From NCBI RefSeq assembly GCF_904849725.1, contig NC_058518.1, positions 411,191,081 to 411,255,080 on the forward strand: DNA of 64,000 nucleotides, given 5' to 3'. Positions within the stretch are counted from its first letter, which is position 1; every line of letters starts with the position of its first letter. The notes under the pieces are model-generated. The model saw nothing but the letters and a program-made list of their open reading frames with translations, was not told the origin of the DNA and did no database searches. Below are positions 47,424 through 59,039 of this stretch, in pieces. Both the position numbers and the translations under genes were made by a program. Origin of the DNA: Hordeum vulgare subsp. vulgare. Taxonomy: Eukaryota > Streptophyta > Magnoliopsida > Poales > Poaceae.

Positions 47424-47797
47424 TTATTTTGATTTTTTCGATTTTACCGTGCATCAAGCTCATTTGAGCTCGGGAGTAGAAACTCTGCGTTCCGCACACA
47501 CATTCTTACAGATAAAAGACAACCTAAAGGAGCTGAGAACCTATCTAAGCTCCTTGATTTCCTGTATAAGTCCCATGATCTCAGACCTGCCTTGCCGCCT
47601 ATTGTTCTACATACCCACCAAAACAAGAGAACCAGTCTTGTACTCCAGGTTATGCCAAATGAATGCCATCACGGAGTAAGTGTATCAGCTGTCAAGGGAT
47701 TCAGCACATTTTCATATCTCTGAGCAGCTGCAAGGAAGAACTGCCCACCTGTATCCCTGGCAATAACTGTAGTAGTCAACGATCAAATTTTCACATG
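47424..47797. other. Non-coding stretch
   Basis: I see no gene or repeat structure that I can support here. The frame at 47449-47679 has no recognisable domain. Confidence 0.3.
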
Positions 47798-47800
47798 TAA

Positions 47801-48711
47801 GAGCATCTTCAAGAACATACCCATATTTGCTCTCAATACCCAAAAACTGCTTTTAGGTGACTATCCATAAATGGTCCAAGAGCATACCCATAAATGGTCC
47901 TCACCAAAAAAAATTAGGTGACTATCCATAATCTAGCCCAGAATTAGCATATATGGGTATTGTGGGGCAAATACCCATCCGACCCAAATCTCGCGCGGGA
48001 ACTGGAAACCGCTCGCGCGGAAGTTTCCTCGTCGCCTCCTCGCCTCCCCGCCCGACCCCGCCACCGCGCGCTGCCGTCGCGCCGGCCGCCGCCGCGCCAT
48101 GGATGAGGGGGCCGTCGACCCTCCCGCCTAGGGTTGGCGAAGCCGCCGCGGCCGGTCGCCGCCACCCCCGCTTCTCCTGGCACGCCGGAGAGCGCCGCCG
48201 AGCCTGCTCCGACCGCCGCCCCGTCGAAGAAGGGCACGACAAAGCGGCCTCCCCGGGACCCGGCGCTCGCGGCGAAGAAGGCGGCCAAGAAGGCCGTGGC
48301 GGCGCCTCTGCCGCCATGCCCTCCCGCACCTCAGGCGGCTCAATCACCGCCGATTGTGCCCGTGCCGGCGTCGCCGACGGCCACCACGGGTACTGCCCTC
48401 ATGGTGCTCGACCAAATGCCCGCAAGGTAATTGCATTGTTTTTTTTTGTTTTTAAATTCCTGTTTGTTGTATGTTTGATTTGTAGTCAAATGCAATTCTA
48501 TTAAATTCGGATTATATTGTGTTGGTGTATGATAAATGTTGAAGAGAAGTAGGGAGAAGGAAATGATCAAAACAATGAAACCAGTTTTTGGGTATCCAAA
48601 TATGGGTAAGCTTGAAAAACAGATTTTTTTTTTGAATACCCAAACCTTCTCTCTCCTGTACCCATAATGGTTTTGACTACCCAAAATATGGGTATGCTCT
48701 TGGAGATGCTC
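47801..48711 (+). mobile_element. PIF/Harbinger-type element 2 (non-autonomous)
   Basis: The left end GAGCATCTTCAAGAACATACC and the reverse complement of the right end (GAGCATCTCCAAGAGCATACC) match at 18-19 of 21 positions. TAA flanks stand at 47798-47800 and 48712-48714. It is 911 bp. A GC-rich block (48000-48425) begins a frame at ATG 48100 (MDEGAVDPPA, then TAG). After the stop the same frame continues Ala/Lys/Pro-rich to a GT at 48426-48427, which suggests a relic of the first exon of a Harbinger ORF1 gene. No transposase is present. Confidence 0.85.
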
Positions 48712-48714
48712 TAA

Positions 48715-49399
48715 GCCTATCTTTAACATCTCAAACGCCCAGCAATAATGTCGACATTTTTAATTGGAATTCTCAGAATTTCATAAGCTTCAGTTAGGTT
48801 TGGTATTTGGGTCGAAGGTCCTCGTGCCATCTACACCCTCTCTAACAGAGGTGAAGCGGATGATCTTGAAGTTGCTCTCCTAAACCCCAGTGCATCTGCA
48901 CCTAAGATTTTGTGCCCACCGATATGATCCTGTGCTTGCATAAATTCCATCAACTGTGCAATATCTCATGTATGTAGTAACCATTAGAAAAACTAATGGG
49001 AAGTATTTAGATTTCAAAATAAAAAGAGAGCCAAAGGGGGGTCTTCACAATCAGATTCAGGGTCCATTATAAATTAGCTGTAAGAAAAACGTGATGCATT
49101 TCACAACCCATGAACTGGTTCAAAGAATGCAAAACTGAGCATCCAATGAACCAGATTAAACAGAAGACATGACACATCCCATATGGTAAAGATATGGACG
49201 CCAACTAATAGATGCAAGTGGCTTGAAAAATGATCACAAACGTTGACATCCGCCAGGAAAATGTGCTTTTCAGCGCTGTAAACCAAATAAGGCCTCGCCT
49301 CAAGCATGCTAGCTTATTTACATCTTTACGATCACAAATCAGCGCCTATCATCCTGACTACTGAGATATTCTCATCTCCTTGCAAGATGCAGATGAAGC
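48715..49399 (-). other. Intergenic space between two convergent genes
   Basis: It probably includes the 3' UTR of the - strand gene. No further structure is seen. Confidence 0.3.
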
Positions 49400-52288
49400 T
49401 TATGGGATTTCGTTCCTGTCTTCTTTCATTGTCCCGGAGGATGATGGTTCGCCGCTAGAATCTGGGGAGGCAGCTGCCTGCCGTGGCTCTTCCTTCAAAG
49501 AGGTGGGCATCCCTGAAATTTCCTGGGGAAATGGGAGACAGAAGATCTGGCTTAGCATCCTATCAGCCTGATGGACTCAGGGCCAGAAGAAATAACCGCG
49601 GAGTTTGTTGGCTACCAGAAGCATGAATTTTTTTAAGGTTAACAGAAGCATGAATTGCCGGGTGTCAATTGTTTATATAGCCACTATCCTCACCAAGACA
49701 TGTGTTTTGCTAATCAAATTGCATTCAAGCATAAAATAGTTAGGCTGCGGACTTAAACTTCATGAGTAGAGATACTTAGTTTTGAAACGCTTGGAGTTCA
49801 AGGGGTAGAACGTGCAACTTGAAGATAAAACACTGCTTGTTCCTTATTTTGGGTGAGATGGGTAATCAGAAAGTGCACTTTTGGAACAGCTAGGCCTAAC
49901 AGGCCCATAGCCATATGCCAAAGCCAGAATAGTTAGGCTTTTGTTTGCACCCCTTGCTAATTTAGTTTCAAATGCAAGAATGCAGCTAACTAACATCTTA
50001 ATTGCACCAGAAACACGTTATTTTTTCGAGTGAATATCCCAAGACATAAACACAAGGTGAATAGAACAGTTGGTTGCCAGTTGGCACCGACGATGGCGAC
50101 ACCTGCGGGCGTCGTTCCCCTCTTTGGAGGTGGCTTCGTGGGTGCTCTATTTCATCTCCCAAAGTCTGTGGTATTGAATCCTCCAGGCGGAAGTTCAAGT
50201 CCCCTGTTTCTGCCGGAAGAGGGGACGGCGGCGTCCTCGTCGCTTCCTCCTTGGAGGCGTCACATTAGGTAAGACACCGTGCGAAGTTGCCATGCCAGTG
50301 TCCGTGGCGGACGCTGTGGTCGAGCCATCGAATCGGGCAGTGAACGGCCTCACCCGATGTGGAGGTCAAAGAGGTGGCTCCGGATCTCGACGTCCTCTTA
50401 GGGTGTCGACTTGGGGCCGGCGTGGATGCTGGAGCAGCTGCCTCGGGTCTGGTTGTGGGGTGTTGGCTCCTATTGCTTGGGTGACGGAGCCGGCGGCTCA
50501 CCTAGTGCTTGGCCTCAGGGTCAGCGTGTGTTTTAGGTATGTAAGTCAGAGCAGTAGCTCCAAAAACTTGCTTGGGTGACTGAGTTGTCGACTCATCTGG
50601 TTGTGGCCTTGGGACCAGCATGTGTGCCGGAGTCAACGCAGCGGCTTCGAATCTGGTTGTAGGGTGTCAGCTCTAGTTGCTCGTGTGGCGAAGCCGGCGG
50701 CTCGCATGGTGCACGATCTCGGTGCTGGTGTGTGTCACTGATGTATCAGTTTCCGAACAATTTTCCCTATTAACTGGCCATTTCTTACTCTTCTTAATGG
50801 AAAGACAAAGCTCCTGCCGTTTGCTCGAAAAAAAAAGAACAGTTGCACACCCTTCAAGCAAACAGCCGAAGGGTTCAAAACTCGAGTGACAAAGGGAAAG
50901 GATAATAATTATGCAAGTTAGAATAAATGATCAAATGAAAAGAAGAAAAGCATCCATTGAGTGATCAAATGATCATGGCGAATATCATTTGTCGATATTT
51001 AACTAAAGGGCATTAATTTACATTATAGGGTGTAAAGAAACAGGTCAATTTGAACCATAGGAAATCGTAGCGAAAGATGAAATGCATAAAGTTCAGAAAT
51101 TGTTCAAAACAGTTCCATGTTTGGTTCCCATGCACGACAATCCTCTTGCAAATATGTGTGTCTGAATCGCGAGACAGAAATAATATCTCATGTAAACCAC
51201 TGTAGGCGAATGGTGCATAAAATTTATGATCCCAGAGGTCCAGAAATCCTAAATATAAAAGTGCCCTCCAGAAATAAGAATCATTGAAAGGTACCGAATT
51301 GGTATATCTGGTTCAGGGTCAAATTTGTTGCTATAATAATTCCTTCCTTTGCTTAAGAATAGACATGTTACTCTTGAGTATGTAAAGGCCTGGGCCGCTC
51401 TATGCTTGGGGAAATTAATCATGAGCACCTAAAAAACTGTTGTGGGTACACAAAGAAGAAATTCTGGCAGGAACAGGCACTCGCATGCTCAGGGCCAACA
51501 TTAAAAATGATGGTAATAAATGTGCAACATTAGAAAAACACAACAAGTTACAGGATAGCAAATCTACCTTCATAAGATGCAACCGGAGATCAGTCGGACG
51601 AACTCCCTCACCAATGCACACCATAACAAACTGTGAATAGTTGAAAAGAACATCTGCAGCAGCTTGCTTCTTCTGCTGAGTCTGAAAAACGTAGGCATAT
51701 TGTTCACAACAACAGTAAAACCTCAAGAAGAGTGGAATTTTTTTTTATCCTTACAAACAATTGATTTGGAAACACAATTCCCACCAAAATCTTGTTCAAG
51801 TAAAAGCATAAAATAAGATGAACTGGTCCAATTGTTACATCATACTACTTGAAGATATCTTATGTGCGTCTAGCATTGGTAAACAACGTAGCAACTCTCC
51901 CATGTGTCCAAACCGGTGCAAATCAGAGAATTTCCAACACTTCTCGCAAAAAAAGAAAAGAGAATTTCAGACATATAGCAACATGTAAAAGAAAAACCCA
52001 GACTCTTCTCTTTCTTACTCCGCTGATATTTACAGGGCATGGTTGGCCAGCTTAACTTGAACTTTGAGCACTATTTAACCGATAATATGCGAGTAATGTT
52101 ACACAAAATTGGTAATATCAGATGCGCATTAAAAACATTTCCTGTGATTGTGATCCTGTAGCCATGAGAAAAATATTGTACAAGAGATATCTTGTGGTAA
52201 TTCAATAGTAAAAGCTCCCTATAATAAATTAAAAGATGGGTACCTCATAGTCATCCTCGGAGGTCATAGGAGTGTCTTGTGCAGCCAT
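49400..52288 (-). CDS. Small conserved plant protein of unknown function, 93 residues, three coding exons
   Basis: Read on the - strand: exon 1 52288-52244 (MAAQDTPMTSEDDYE), exon 2 51681-51568 (TQQKKQAAADVLFNYSQF...LRLHLMK), exon 3 49522-49400 (EISGMPTSLKEEPRQ... to TAA). All junctions are phase 0. The donors GTACCC and GTAGAT are weaker than consensus, and the acceptors are TTTTTCAG and CCCCAG. A 5' UTR intron is likely: acceptor at 52307 (CAAACAG|GATTTG) and donor GTAAGC at 53703. I recognise the 'QKKQAAADVL.NYS.FVM.CIG..VRP.DLRLHLMKE.SG.P.SLK' pattern as one shared by short plant proteins, but know no function for it. It has no signal peptide or membrane segment; the centre is helical and the C-terminus Ser/Pro/Glu-rich. 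The 2-kb second intron holds a LINE copy. Confidence 0.72.
50063..50072 (+). repeat. Left LINE target duplication AGAACAGTTG
   Basis: This 10-mer recurs at 50836-50845, right after the poly(A) run of the LINE copy. Confidence 0.85.
50073..50835 (+). mobile_element. 5'-truncated LINE in the second intron of the small gene
   Basis: 763 bp between identical 10-bp repeats, ending in an A run (50828-50836) after 'cttcttaatggaaagacaaagctcctgcc', which is the usual 3' end of Triticeae LINEs. It contains only GC-rich 3' UTR sequence with repeated 'ggttgtggggtgt'-like phrases and no reverse transcriptase. It lies opposite in strand to the host gene. Confidence 0.82.
50846..51567 (-). other. Intron sequence of the small gene
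   Basis: AT-rich non-coding sequence. I see no gene or transposon end in it. Confidence 0.4.
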
Positions 52289-52306
52289 TCTTTATATCTT
52301 CAAATC

Positions 52307-53703
52307 CTGTTTGAGGTAGGGGGCAGATCACATCAGAAATAGATGAATGGTGCTTAAGCCAACTACGTTTATCTAGATTTGGAGAGAACGAAAACACCGG
52401 TTGACAGAATCCCAATTCCATGTGTACTATTTGGATATTGTTGCAAAATTGCAGCAGTGACTATTTTGTTTATGCATAGCATCCATAAGGCCATAATAAC
52501 CCAAAACAGCAATATAATATCCTAGTTCTAAGTATACTATTTGGATGGAAATTTCATCAAAAGAACAAAAACTAACAGAAAAATACCGCCAAAAGGGGGT
52601 TGGCATTTACAAATCAAACAAGAGATGACATATCTACCTATTTCGCTATTTCTTTACCATCACCTCGAGCTCAGCCAAAAGAATATGTAACATAAGCAAA
52701 GCAAATGGCAGAACAAAGGCCTCCCATCAGCCATTCTACCGAGCAAAGCTACAAAGATATCCATATACTAAGGGCCTGTTCGGATCTCCTCCGGCTCGAC
52801 ATTCCGCCAACTCCGCGAAGCATAGGCCTCCTGCAGTGCAAGTCGGTGAAGCAGCGGAACCTCAGCTTCGTGAAGCCGAACTCGTGGAGTTCGTTGAATG
52901 CCCTCACGACGTGGAGGGTGCCGCTTCGACTAGCTTCTCCTTCCTCAGGCCTCGTTTGGCACAAGGGGGGTGGAGGGGTTGAGAGGGGATTACCCCCGCG
53001 GGGACAGAAAACCCCAAAAATCTCCATGAGTTCATTTGGTACACAGGGTTTGCGATGGACAAACCCCTCCGAACCACCAAAATCCCCACCCCCTTGGGGG
53101 CTTGAAAACCACTTGTGCCAAACAAGGCCTAGTGACTCGCTATCTCCCCTTGTTGTCGTGCTAACCTCGTAGCCGGGAGACACTCAGACGGCGCAGGAGC
53201 AAACTAGGAGGGGTGTGGAGGTAGACTGGGTTCGCGGCGCTCGACACAGACCGCGAGTGGCTGTGAGGCGGCCAGAAGGGACGGCAGCGACGAGCTACCG
53301 CGGCGGCGGCGAGTGCGCTAGGCACGGGGACGGCACAGGGCACGAGAGCGCACGGGAGGAGAGGCTAAAGAACCGGCGGCTCACACTGAACACTATAGGG
53401 TGCTCTGGGAGGCCAGGGGAGGTCGAGGGTGTCGACTTCGACGACGGAATCGGGGGGCGGGGCGTCGAATCGCGGGGAGGGCGGGTCGGGGATGATTGGC
53501 TCGATGTGGGCAACGGGAGAGGCTTCAGAATCACCGCAGGAAGCTAAGGAAGCACATGGAAAAGGCCGGCCTCGTCGGAGCGATAGATCGCGTGGCGGCG
53601 GGCCCGTACCGGAGGCGAGGAAGACGGAAGGGGCAACGGCGATTTAGGTCACCACGGGCCGATTTCTCACGGGGGAGGCGAAGCTAAGAGCACGCACGCT
53701 TAC
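52307..53703 (-). other. Probable 5' UTR intron of the small gene
   Basis: The intron is bounded on the - strand by GTAAGC (53703 downward) and ...CAAACAG (to 52307). The half near the donor (53200-53700) is GC-rich and gives overlapping frames on both strands that I do not support. The other half holds a MITE. Confidence 0.5.
52948..53129. mobile_element. 182-bp inverted-repeat MITE
   Basis: GGCCTCGTTTGGCACAAG at the left pairs with CTTGTGCCAAACAAGGCC at the right (17/18). A further GGGCCTGTTCGGATC phrase at 52770, typical of another MITE end, has no partner. I find no clean 3-bp or 8-bp target duplication, so hAT versus Harbinger is open. Confidence 0.7.
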
Positions 53704-53900
53704 CAAGCAGAGCAGTGGAATCCGGATCGAACCCCCCAATCAGGGACGTAGGAGGCGGGGAGGCCGGAGGAGAGGAACGAGGAAGACGAGCGAGTTCTGG
53801 AGAACGAGGAAGATGAGCTTGACACTCGCTATCATTTGCGGGGAGCGGCTATGTATCGCCATGATGCGAGACAACTGAGGTTTCGCCTCAAGGCGCCCTC
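53704..53900 (-). promoter_or_regulatory. Probable 5' UTR exon and promoter of the small gene
   Basis: Upstream of the GTAAGC donor the - strand is rich in 'ctcttcctcgttc' pyrimidine tracts, as in plant leaders. It turns AT-rich beyond about 53930. The transcription start is inferred only. Confidence 0.35.
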
Positions 53901-53904
53901 CCGT

Positions 53905-55296
53905 CGCTATTATTGGGCCGGCCCAGCAGGTTTGTTCGTTTTTTTTCTCTTGTTCATATTTTCGAAAGAAATATTCTAAATACCTAGTATATTCTAAAAA
54001 CTTTAAATAACTTTTAGAAAAAATAGAAAATTGTGAACTTGAATTTTCTTCAACGCAGTGTAATTTTTTTACATAATATTTTATAGAAAAAATGATAGCA
54101 TTAAAAAAAAGTTCATATCCAGTTAAAAAATGTTCACGCATTTAAAAAATAAGTATACACCATTTTAAAAATGTAACTTAAAATAATAATACGGGTTATC
54201 ATATCTGTTGCATCATGATCTGGCATCTTTTGCCCTGATATAGATTGATCAACATGCCATAGCGTGTCTTGTGCATATACCCTAGAATTAGTATCGTGTC
54301 CCTTCAGCTTAAATTGAAAATCAATAAATTCTTGTAGTCATTTTTTGTTTGCAGAACAACTAGGCTTTATTAAGGGAGACGCTGCGCTTGCACCGACGGA
54401 TATGTAAGAAATATCCACCACCGGTATAGCCGTCCGATATAAGCGTTGTCGTCCGTCCGGTTCGATATCTTCCGACCAAATAGAACCTGAAATTGCTGCT
54501 ATCAGTTTCAGAAACTGATAGGCTGTTGCAGTTCCGACAGACTGTGCGCCCACCGCGGCGCCGCCCGCAGCCACCGCCTCCAACCACCGCGCCGCCGCCC
54601 CGGTAGCAACTGCTCCAACCACCGCGGCGCTGCCCGCAAACCACCGCGGCCCCCGACAAACCTACGCCGCCCGCAACCTCACGACGCCGGCATGCCTGAA
54701 CTCCATGGCGCACCACATCGCGCGCCAGATGGTCAGATCGGACGCCAACCTAGCTGACCGAGCCCGGCCATCTTTCTCAGCTCCAAGCGCCTTCGGGAAG
54801 CTTCCGCCGCGAGCTGGATCTTCAAGTTGGTTCACAAATCCTTCGGTGGTGTTTCCTGAACCCACATCGAGGAGATCCCGTCAACAAAATTCGGTGAGAC
54901 CTCCTGTTTCTGAAACTGTAGCTCTGATCCAAAGTGAAAGAATGAACACCTGTGTGTTTCTCAACCTGTTCCTGAACCTGCCTAGTTTCTGAACCTGTTC
55001 CTGAATTTTTTTACTAGTGAAAGAATGAACCTGTTTCTGAACTTAGTTGCAGAAACAATTGCCTAGTTTCTGAAATTAGTTGGAATAACAGAACAATGAA
55101 CCTGTTCCTCTCAAAAACAGAGCAAAATGAGCCTCTATAGCTTCTGAAACAATTGTCTAGTTTCAAAAATTGAACCTGAAAATATTGCCTGTTTAGTTGT
55201 CCCCCTGCTCCCAATTTCAGTTACTATTGATTTGATTTTGTTGCAACACTATCATATGTGATTTTTGAGGTATGAAATGACTGCTGCACAATAATT
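53905..55296 (+). other. Left flank of the MULE locus, with a possible first exon
   Basis: 53930-54180 is AT-rich without genes. 54520-54900 is GC-rich. A frame from ATG 54705 (MAHHIARQMVRSDANLADRARPS...) runs to a GTGAGA donor-like site at 54894 and could be a first exon or a captured gene fragment; I recognise no domain. 54970-55200 is full of 'gtttctgaa' and 'gttcctgaa' words on the + strand. Confidence 0.35.
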
Positions 55297-57951
55297 TTGT
55301 TGCGGGAACATGTAACTGAAGGTGAAGGAAGCTATGTCCATGGAATTTTTTCTGCTCCTGATGTCGAAGATTCAGAAGGTTTGTTGTTTGCTAAAGATGC
55401 AAGCCAATATGATTCAGATGATGGAGATGTTTATTCCCAGCCGCTACCGCCCTATGTTGGGATGGTGTTTGACACAGTTGACGATGCTCGCAAATTCTAC
55501 AACGACTATGCATTCAAGTTGGGTTTTGGAACGCATATATCTACTTCAAAATTCACCCAGAAGAGAGGCCAAAAGAAACAGGATGCAACCCTGATAAAGA
55601 GGGTCTTTGGATGTGTGCACGCTAGATAGCCCGTTAAAACGGAAACCAGCAGCACGTCAGAGCGCATTGCAACTGGAACCAGCAACTCTAGTAGGCAGCC
55701 TAGTGAGGGGATGGATGTCACAAGAAAATGTCAAAAAAAACAGAATGCTCCGTCATGATTGTAGGGTGCATATATTGTTGGGCTAAGGGAGGGGAGGTGG
55801 ACAGTGACTTGTTTTGTTGCGGAGCATACACATCCGATGATGGATCAGCCGGAGCGTGTTAGGTACTACCGCTCGCACCGCAACATACCCAGCGAGGATT
55901 ACCAACTGTTGTTGACGATGCATGATGTGAACCTCTCCAATTCAGAATGCATGAGTGTCCTTGGCAGGATCCATGGAGGTGACACTAGGATACTCCCGTA
56001 TGTGAAGAGAGACGTTACAAATAAACGTGCAAAACTCAGTAGAGGGTTAACATTCCGAGACATGGATATGACAGTGAAGTATTTTGAGAGGGGGAAGGGT
56101 GAGAATCCAGAGTTTTTCTTTGTGAAACAGCAAGATCCTGCAATAAACTCAGTGACTGCCTTGTTTTGGGTTGATGGGAGAACAAGGGCGTTGTACCCGA
56201 AATACAAAGATTGTGTATTCTTCGATACAACGTTCTGCACAAACAGATACAACATGCCATTTGCTCCTATAGTTGGTGTAAACAACCACCTCCAGACAAT
56301 TGCACTAGGATGTGCCCTGTTGCCGGATGAAACTATTGACACATTTAAGTGGGTGTTCCAGCAGTGGATGGTTGCGATGGATAACGAGCATCCTGCCAAC
56401 ATCATGACTGACCAGGACCAAGCGATGGCAACAACCATTGATCAAGTGTTCCAGAACACTTGCCATAGGTGTTGCAAGTTTCATGTGCTTAGCAATGCAC
56501 GGTCCAAGTTGGGGGGTTGTTGAGCACGAACGAGGCTTTTGCAGATGTGTTCTACACTTGTATCAACCAATCTGAAACTGTTTTAGAATTTGAGGAAACA
56601 TGGCAGCACATGCTGCATGGTTTTGAAGTTGCAGAAAACAAACACCTCAAGAATATGTGGCGAACAAGGCACACGTGGGTACCAGCATATTTCAAGAACA
56701 AATTCTTCCCGTTCACAAGCACAACATGCAGGTCTGATGGGATCAACTCATATTTCAAGACCCTGATTCGACCAGCTGACTCCGTTTGGAGGTTTGTGCA
56801 GCAATATGAAATGTGTTAGGAAACTATGCTTGATCGTGAGGACAATGTTGGATTCACTGGTGAAACAACAGCTCCACCACTATACTCTCGGTAGACATAC
56901 TTCTCATGCTTTGCCAAAAAATCAAAAACAAACAAAAAATTGTTGTTGTTGACTTATTTTTTCTTATGTTGTTGCAGCTACAACATTGAGCGCCAAGCTG
57001 CTGCGTACTACACCCGTAGTGTCTTTGGTAAGTTTCAGAAACAGGTGACAACTTGTACTGGCTTCATTATCAACCAAGACACTGACTACCAAGGACACGG
57101 TGCCATGTTTGAGCTGAAAGCAACCTCCTATGAGAATCCGAAGCCATATTTCTGTGCGTGTTGTGATGGATGAAGGGCTGTTTGAGTGCAGCTGCCACTA
57201 CTTTAAGATGAATGGGCTGATTTGTGAACACATAATAAGGGCAATGGTTCATCTCAGCGTGCAAGTAATTCCGCAACAATACTTATTGGAGAGATGGTCT
57301 GAAGCAGCCACAACAAGCATGGGTAGGACTGGCAGGTTGCTGGACTTTGGGAACCCCTCGACAAACACTCTGAAATACAACTCGTTGTGTCGAAGGTTGA
57401 CATGGCTTGCCTCTAATGCATGTTGCAACGATGATGCCTACAGAATATTGGATGATGCAATTAAAGCCCTTGAGCCTGCCATAGCAGCGGCCAAGAGAGG
57501 AGCCATGCCTGTTCAACAAGCTGCACAACAGAGTGAACCTCCAACAGCAGCCGTTACGGCAACGGTACCACTAAATGGTGGCATGCCACAACACCAAAGC
57601 TCCGATATGATGCAAAACCCAGCTTGTGTGCCTAAGAAAGGCCGGCCAACTGACAGAGAGAAGAGAAAGAAGACCCTTGTAGAGCAGCGAGATGATGAAC
57701 AAAAGAAGAAGATAAAAAATCAAGAGAAAAAAGCAACAACGTCAGGCAAGAGAACAACTCCAAAAAGGACTGTTCGCTGCAAGCATTGCAACGAATTAGG
57801 ACACAACATTCAAACATGTGGCACCCTAAAAGCTGCAATGGAGGCAGCAACACCACCCTAAAAATGCCAATTCTGCTCTGCGGTTGGACATGCAGTTCCA
57901 GAATGTCAATACTTGAGAGCTGTGCTTGCAAATGATCAAAGAGTTGCCTAA
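55297..57951 (+). pseudogene. Decayed FAR1-type MULE transposase
   Basis: The domain order is clear. A FAR1 DNA-binding domain comes first (FDTVDDARKFYNDYAFKLGFG, then CFVAEHTHP after 55804). The MULE transposase core follows, with catalytic Asp in VFFDTTFCTN (56222) and IMTDQDQAM (56401). Next are a SWIM finger FECSCHYFKMNGLICEH (57180) and two CCHC knuckles, CKHCNELGHNIQTC (57780) and CQFCSAVGHAVPEC (57865). One intron (about 56893-56977) is flanked by GTAGAC and TTGTTGCAG. Lesions: TAG 55627-55629; frameshifts near 55735, 55780, 56515 (a G run) and 57152; TAG 56817-56819 where CAG is expected; and TAA 57859-57861 between the two knuckles. A live enzyme would cut and rejoin DNA at the long terminal repeats; this copy cannot. 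Confidence 0.9.
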
Positions 57952-59039
57952 ATGACGTAACTGAACCTATAGGAAAAAAGACTGACAAAAACATGGAGGC
58001 GACCAAACAACAGACAGTTTTTTTGTTTTATTTTCATCTTGATAAACAACAGACGGTGTTTGGAAAACAGGGTCTGATTCTTGTTGCTTCAGTTATTGTT
58101 GATCATATATTTTGTAATTGTACTATTTCATCTTGTTATACAAAGTTTGTTATATACTTTTCTTGCAACGAATGTCATGCTGCAGAAATGTGTTGCAGAA
58201 ATGTTTTACAATAGAAACCCTGTTTCAGAAATGTGTGTAAGTTTTTTTGTAACAAAATGCTTTGTTGTAGAAATTTTGTACAACAAAATATGTTGCAGAA
58301 AAAATGTGCAACAAAGTTAATGTTGTAGGAACTATACAACGGCGACGTTGTGCCTTGAGGAGGTGGGGGCCGGCGGGCGGTGTAGTTCGTGGAAGAAGGA
58401 AAGATGAAAAGATGTGGCTGGAAGTAGTCAAGCGAGAAAATAAGGAAGAAAAAATACAGTGTGTTCCCTGTTCATGATCTTGTTGTGTTAAAGTTGCTGC
58501 AAAAAAATACATTGTGTCCTGTGTTCATGATCTTGTTACGGAAAAAATCATGTTTATGTTGATTTTCATTTTTGCAGGACGTGCATATCTTGCAGAGATG
58601 CATCCATGAAAAAAGATTACTAATGTACCAAAATGTTATATAAAATACATGTTACACACACCTAAAAATAGATTTCTTTGTTGCCATTGAAAAAGATGCA
58701 TCATGCAACAAGATGCTTCCATGCAAACAAATCTGATAAACCAGAAACAGTGGGACATACAACGGGAACCCGCATTAAGAAAACAGTGGAAAATGCTTTG
58801 AAACACACATCAGGATGAGGTAACTACCCATTTGTATTTTGTCATGTGTACAAATGAGGATCAGGTAACTGCAAAAATGTATTTGTCATGTTCGAATAGA
58901 TGGCATGCCCCAGCTAGATAATGTACCACATCTACTAGAGAACTCAGTTGCAAAAACATGTCGCGTACACATGCACTGAAAAAAAGAAGCCTAAACTACT
59001 ACTAGCTACGTCTTGTTGCGGTCGACCATCCACTTGAAT
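57952..59039. repeat. Spacer with degenerate GTTGCAGAAA/TTGCAACA words
   Basis: Between the convergent transposase and protease genes the + strand repeats words such as 'ttgcagaaatg', 'tgttgcagaaa' and 'gtgcaacaaa' (58180-58330), and again near 58490. No gene is present. Confidence 0.6.

Noticed and set aside
52770..52947. A second MITE beginning GGGCCTGTTCGGATC
   Set aside because: No matching inverted end could be found, so the element cannot be delimited.
53215..53687. + strand Gly/Arg-rich frames at the head of the small gene
   Set aside because: They overlap - strand frames, lack motifs and lie in the GC-rich leader-intron region.
55899..56438. 179-codon - strand frame opposite the MULE transposase
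   Set aside because: It is the antisense shadow of the transposase core, which has clear family motifs on the + strand.
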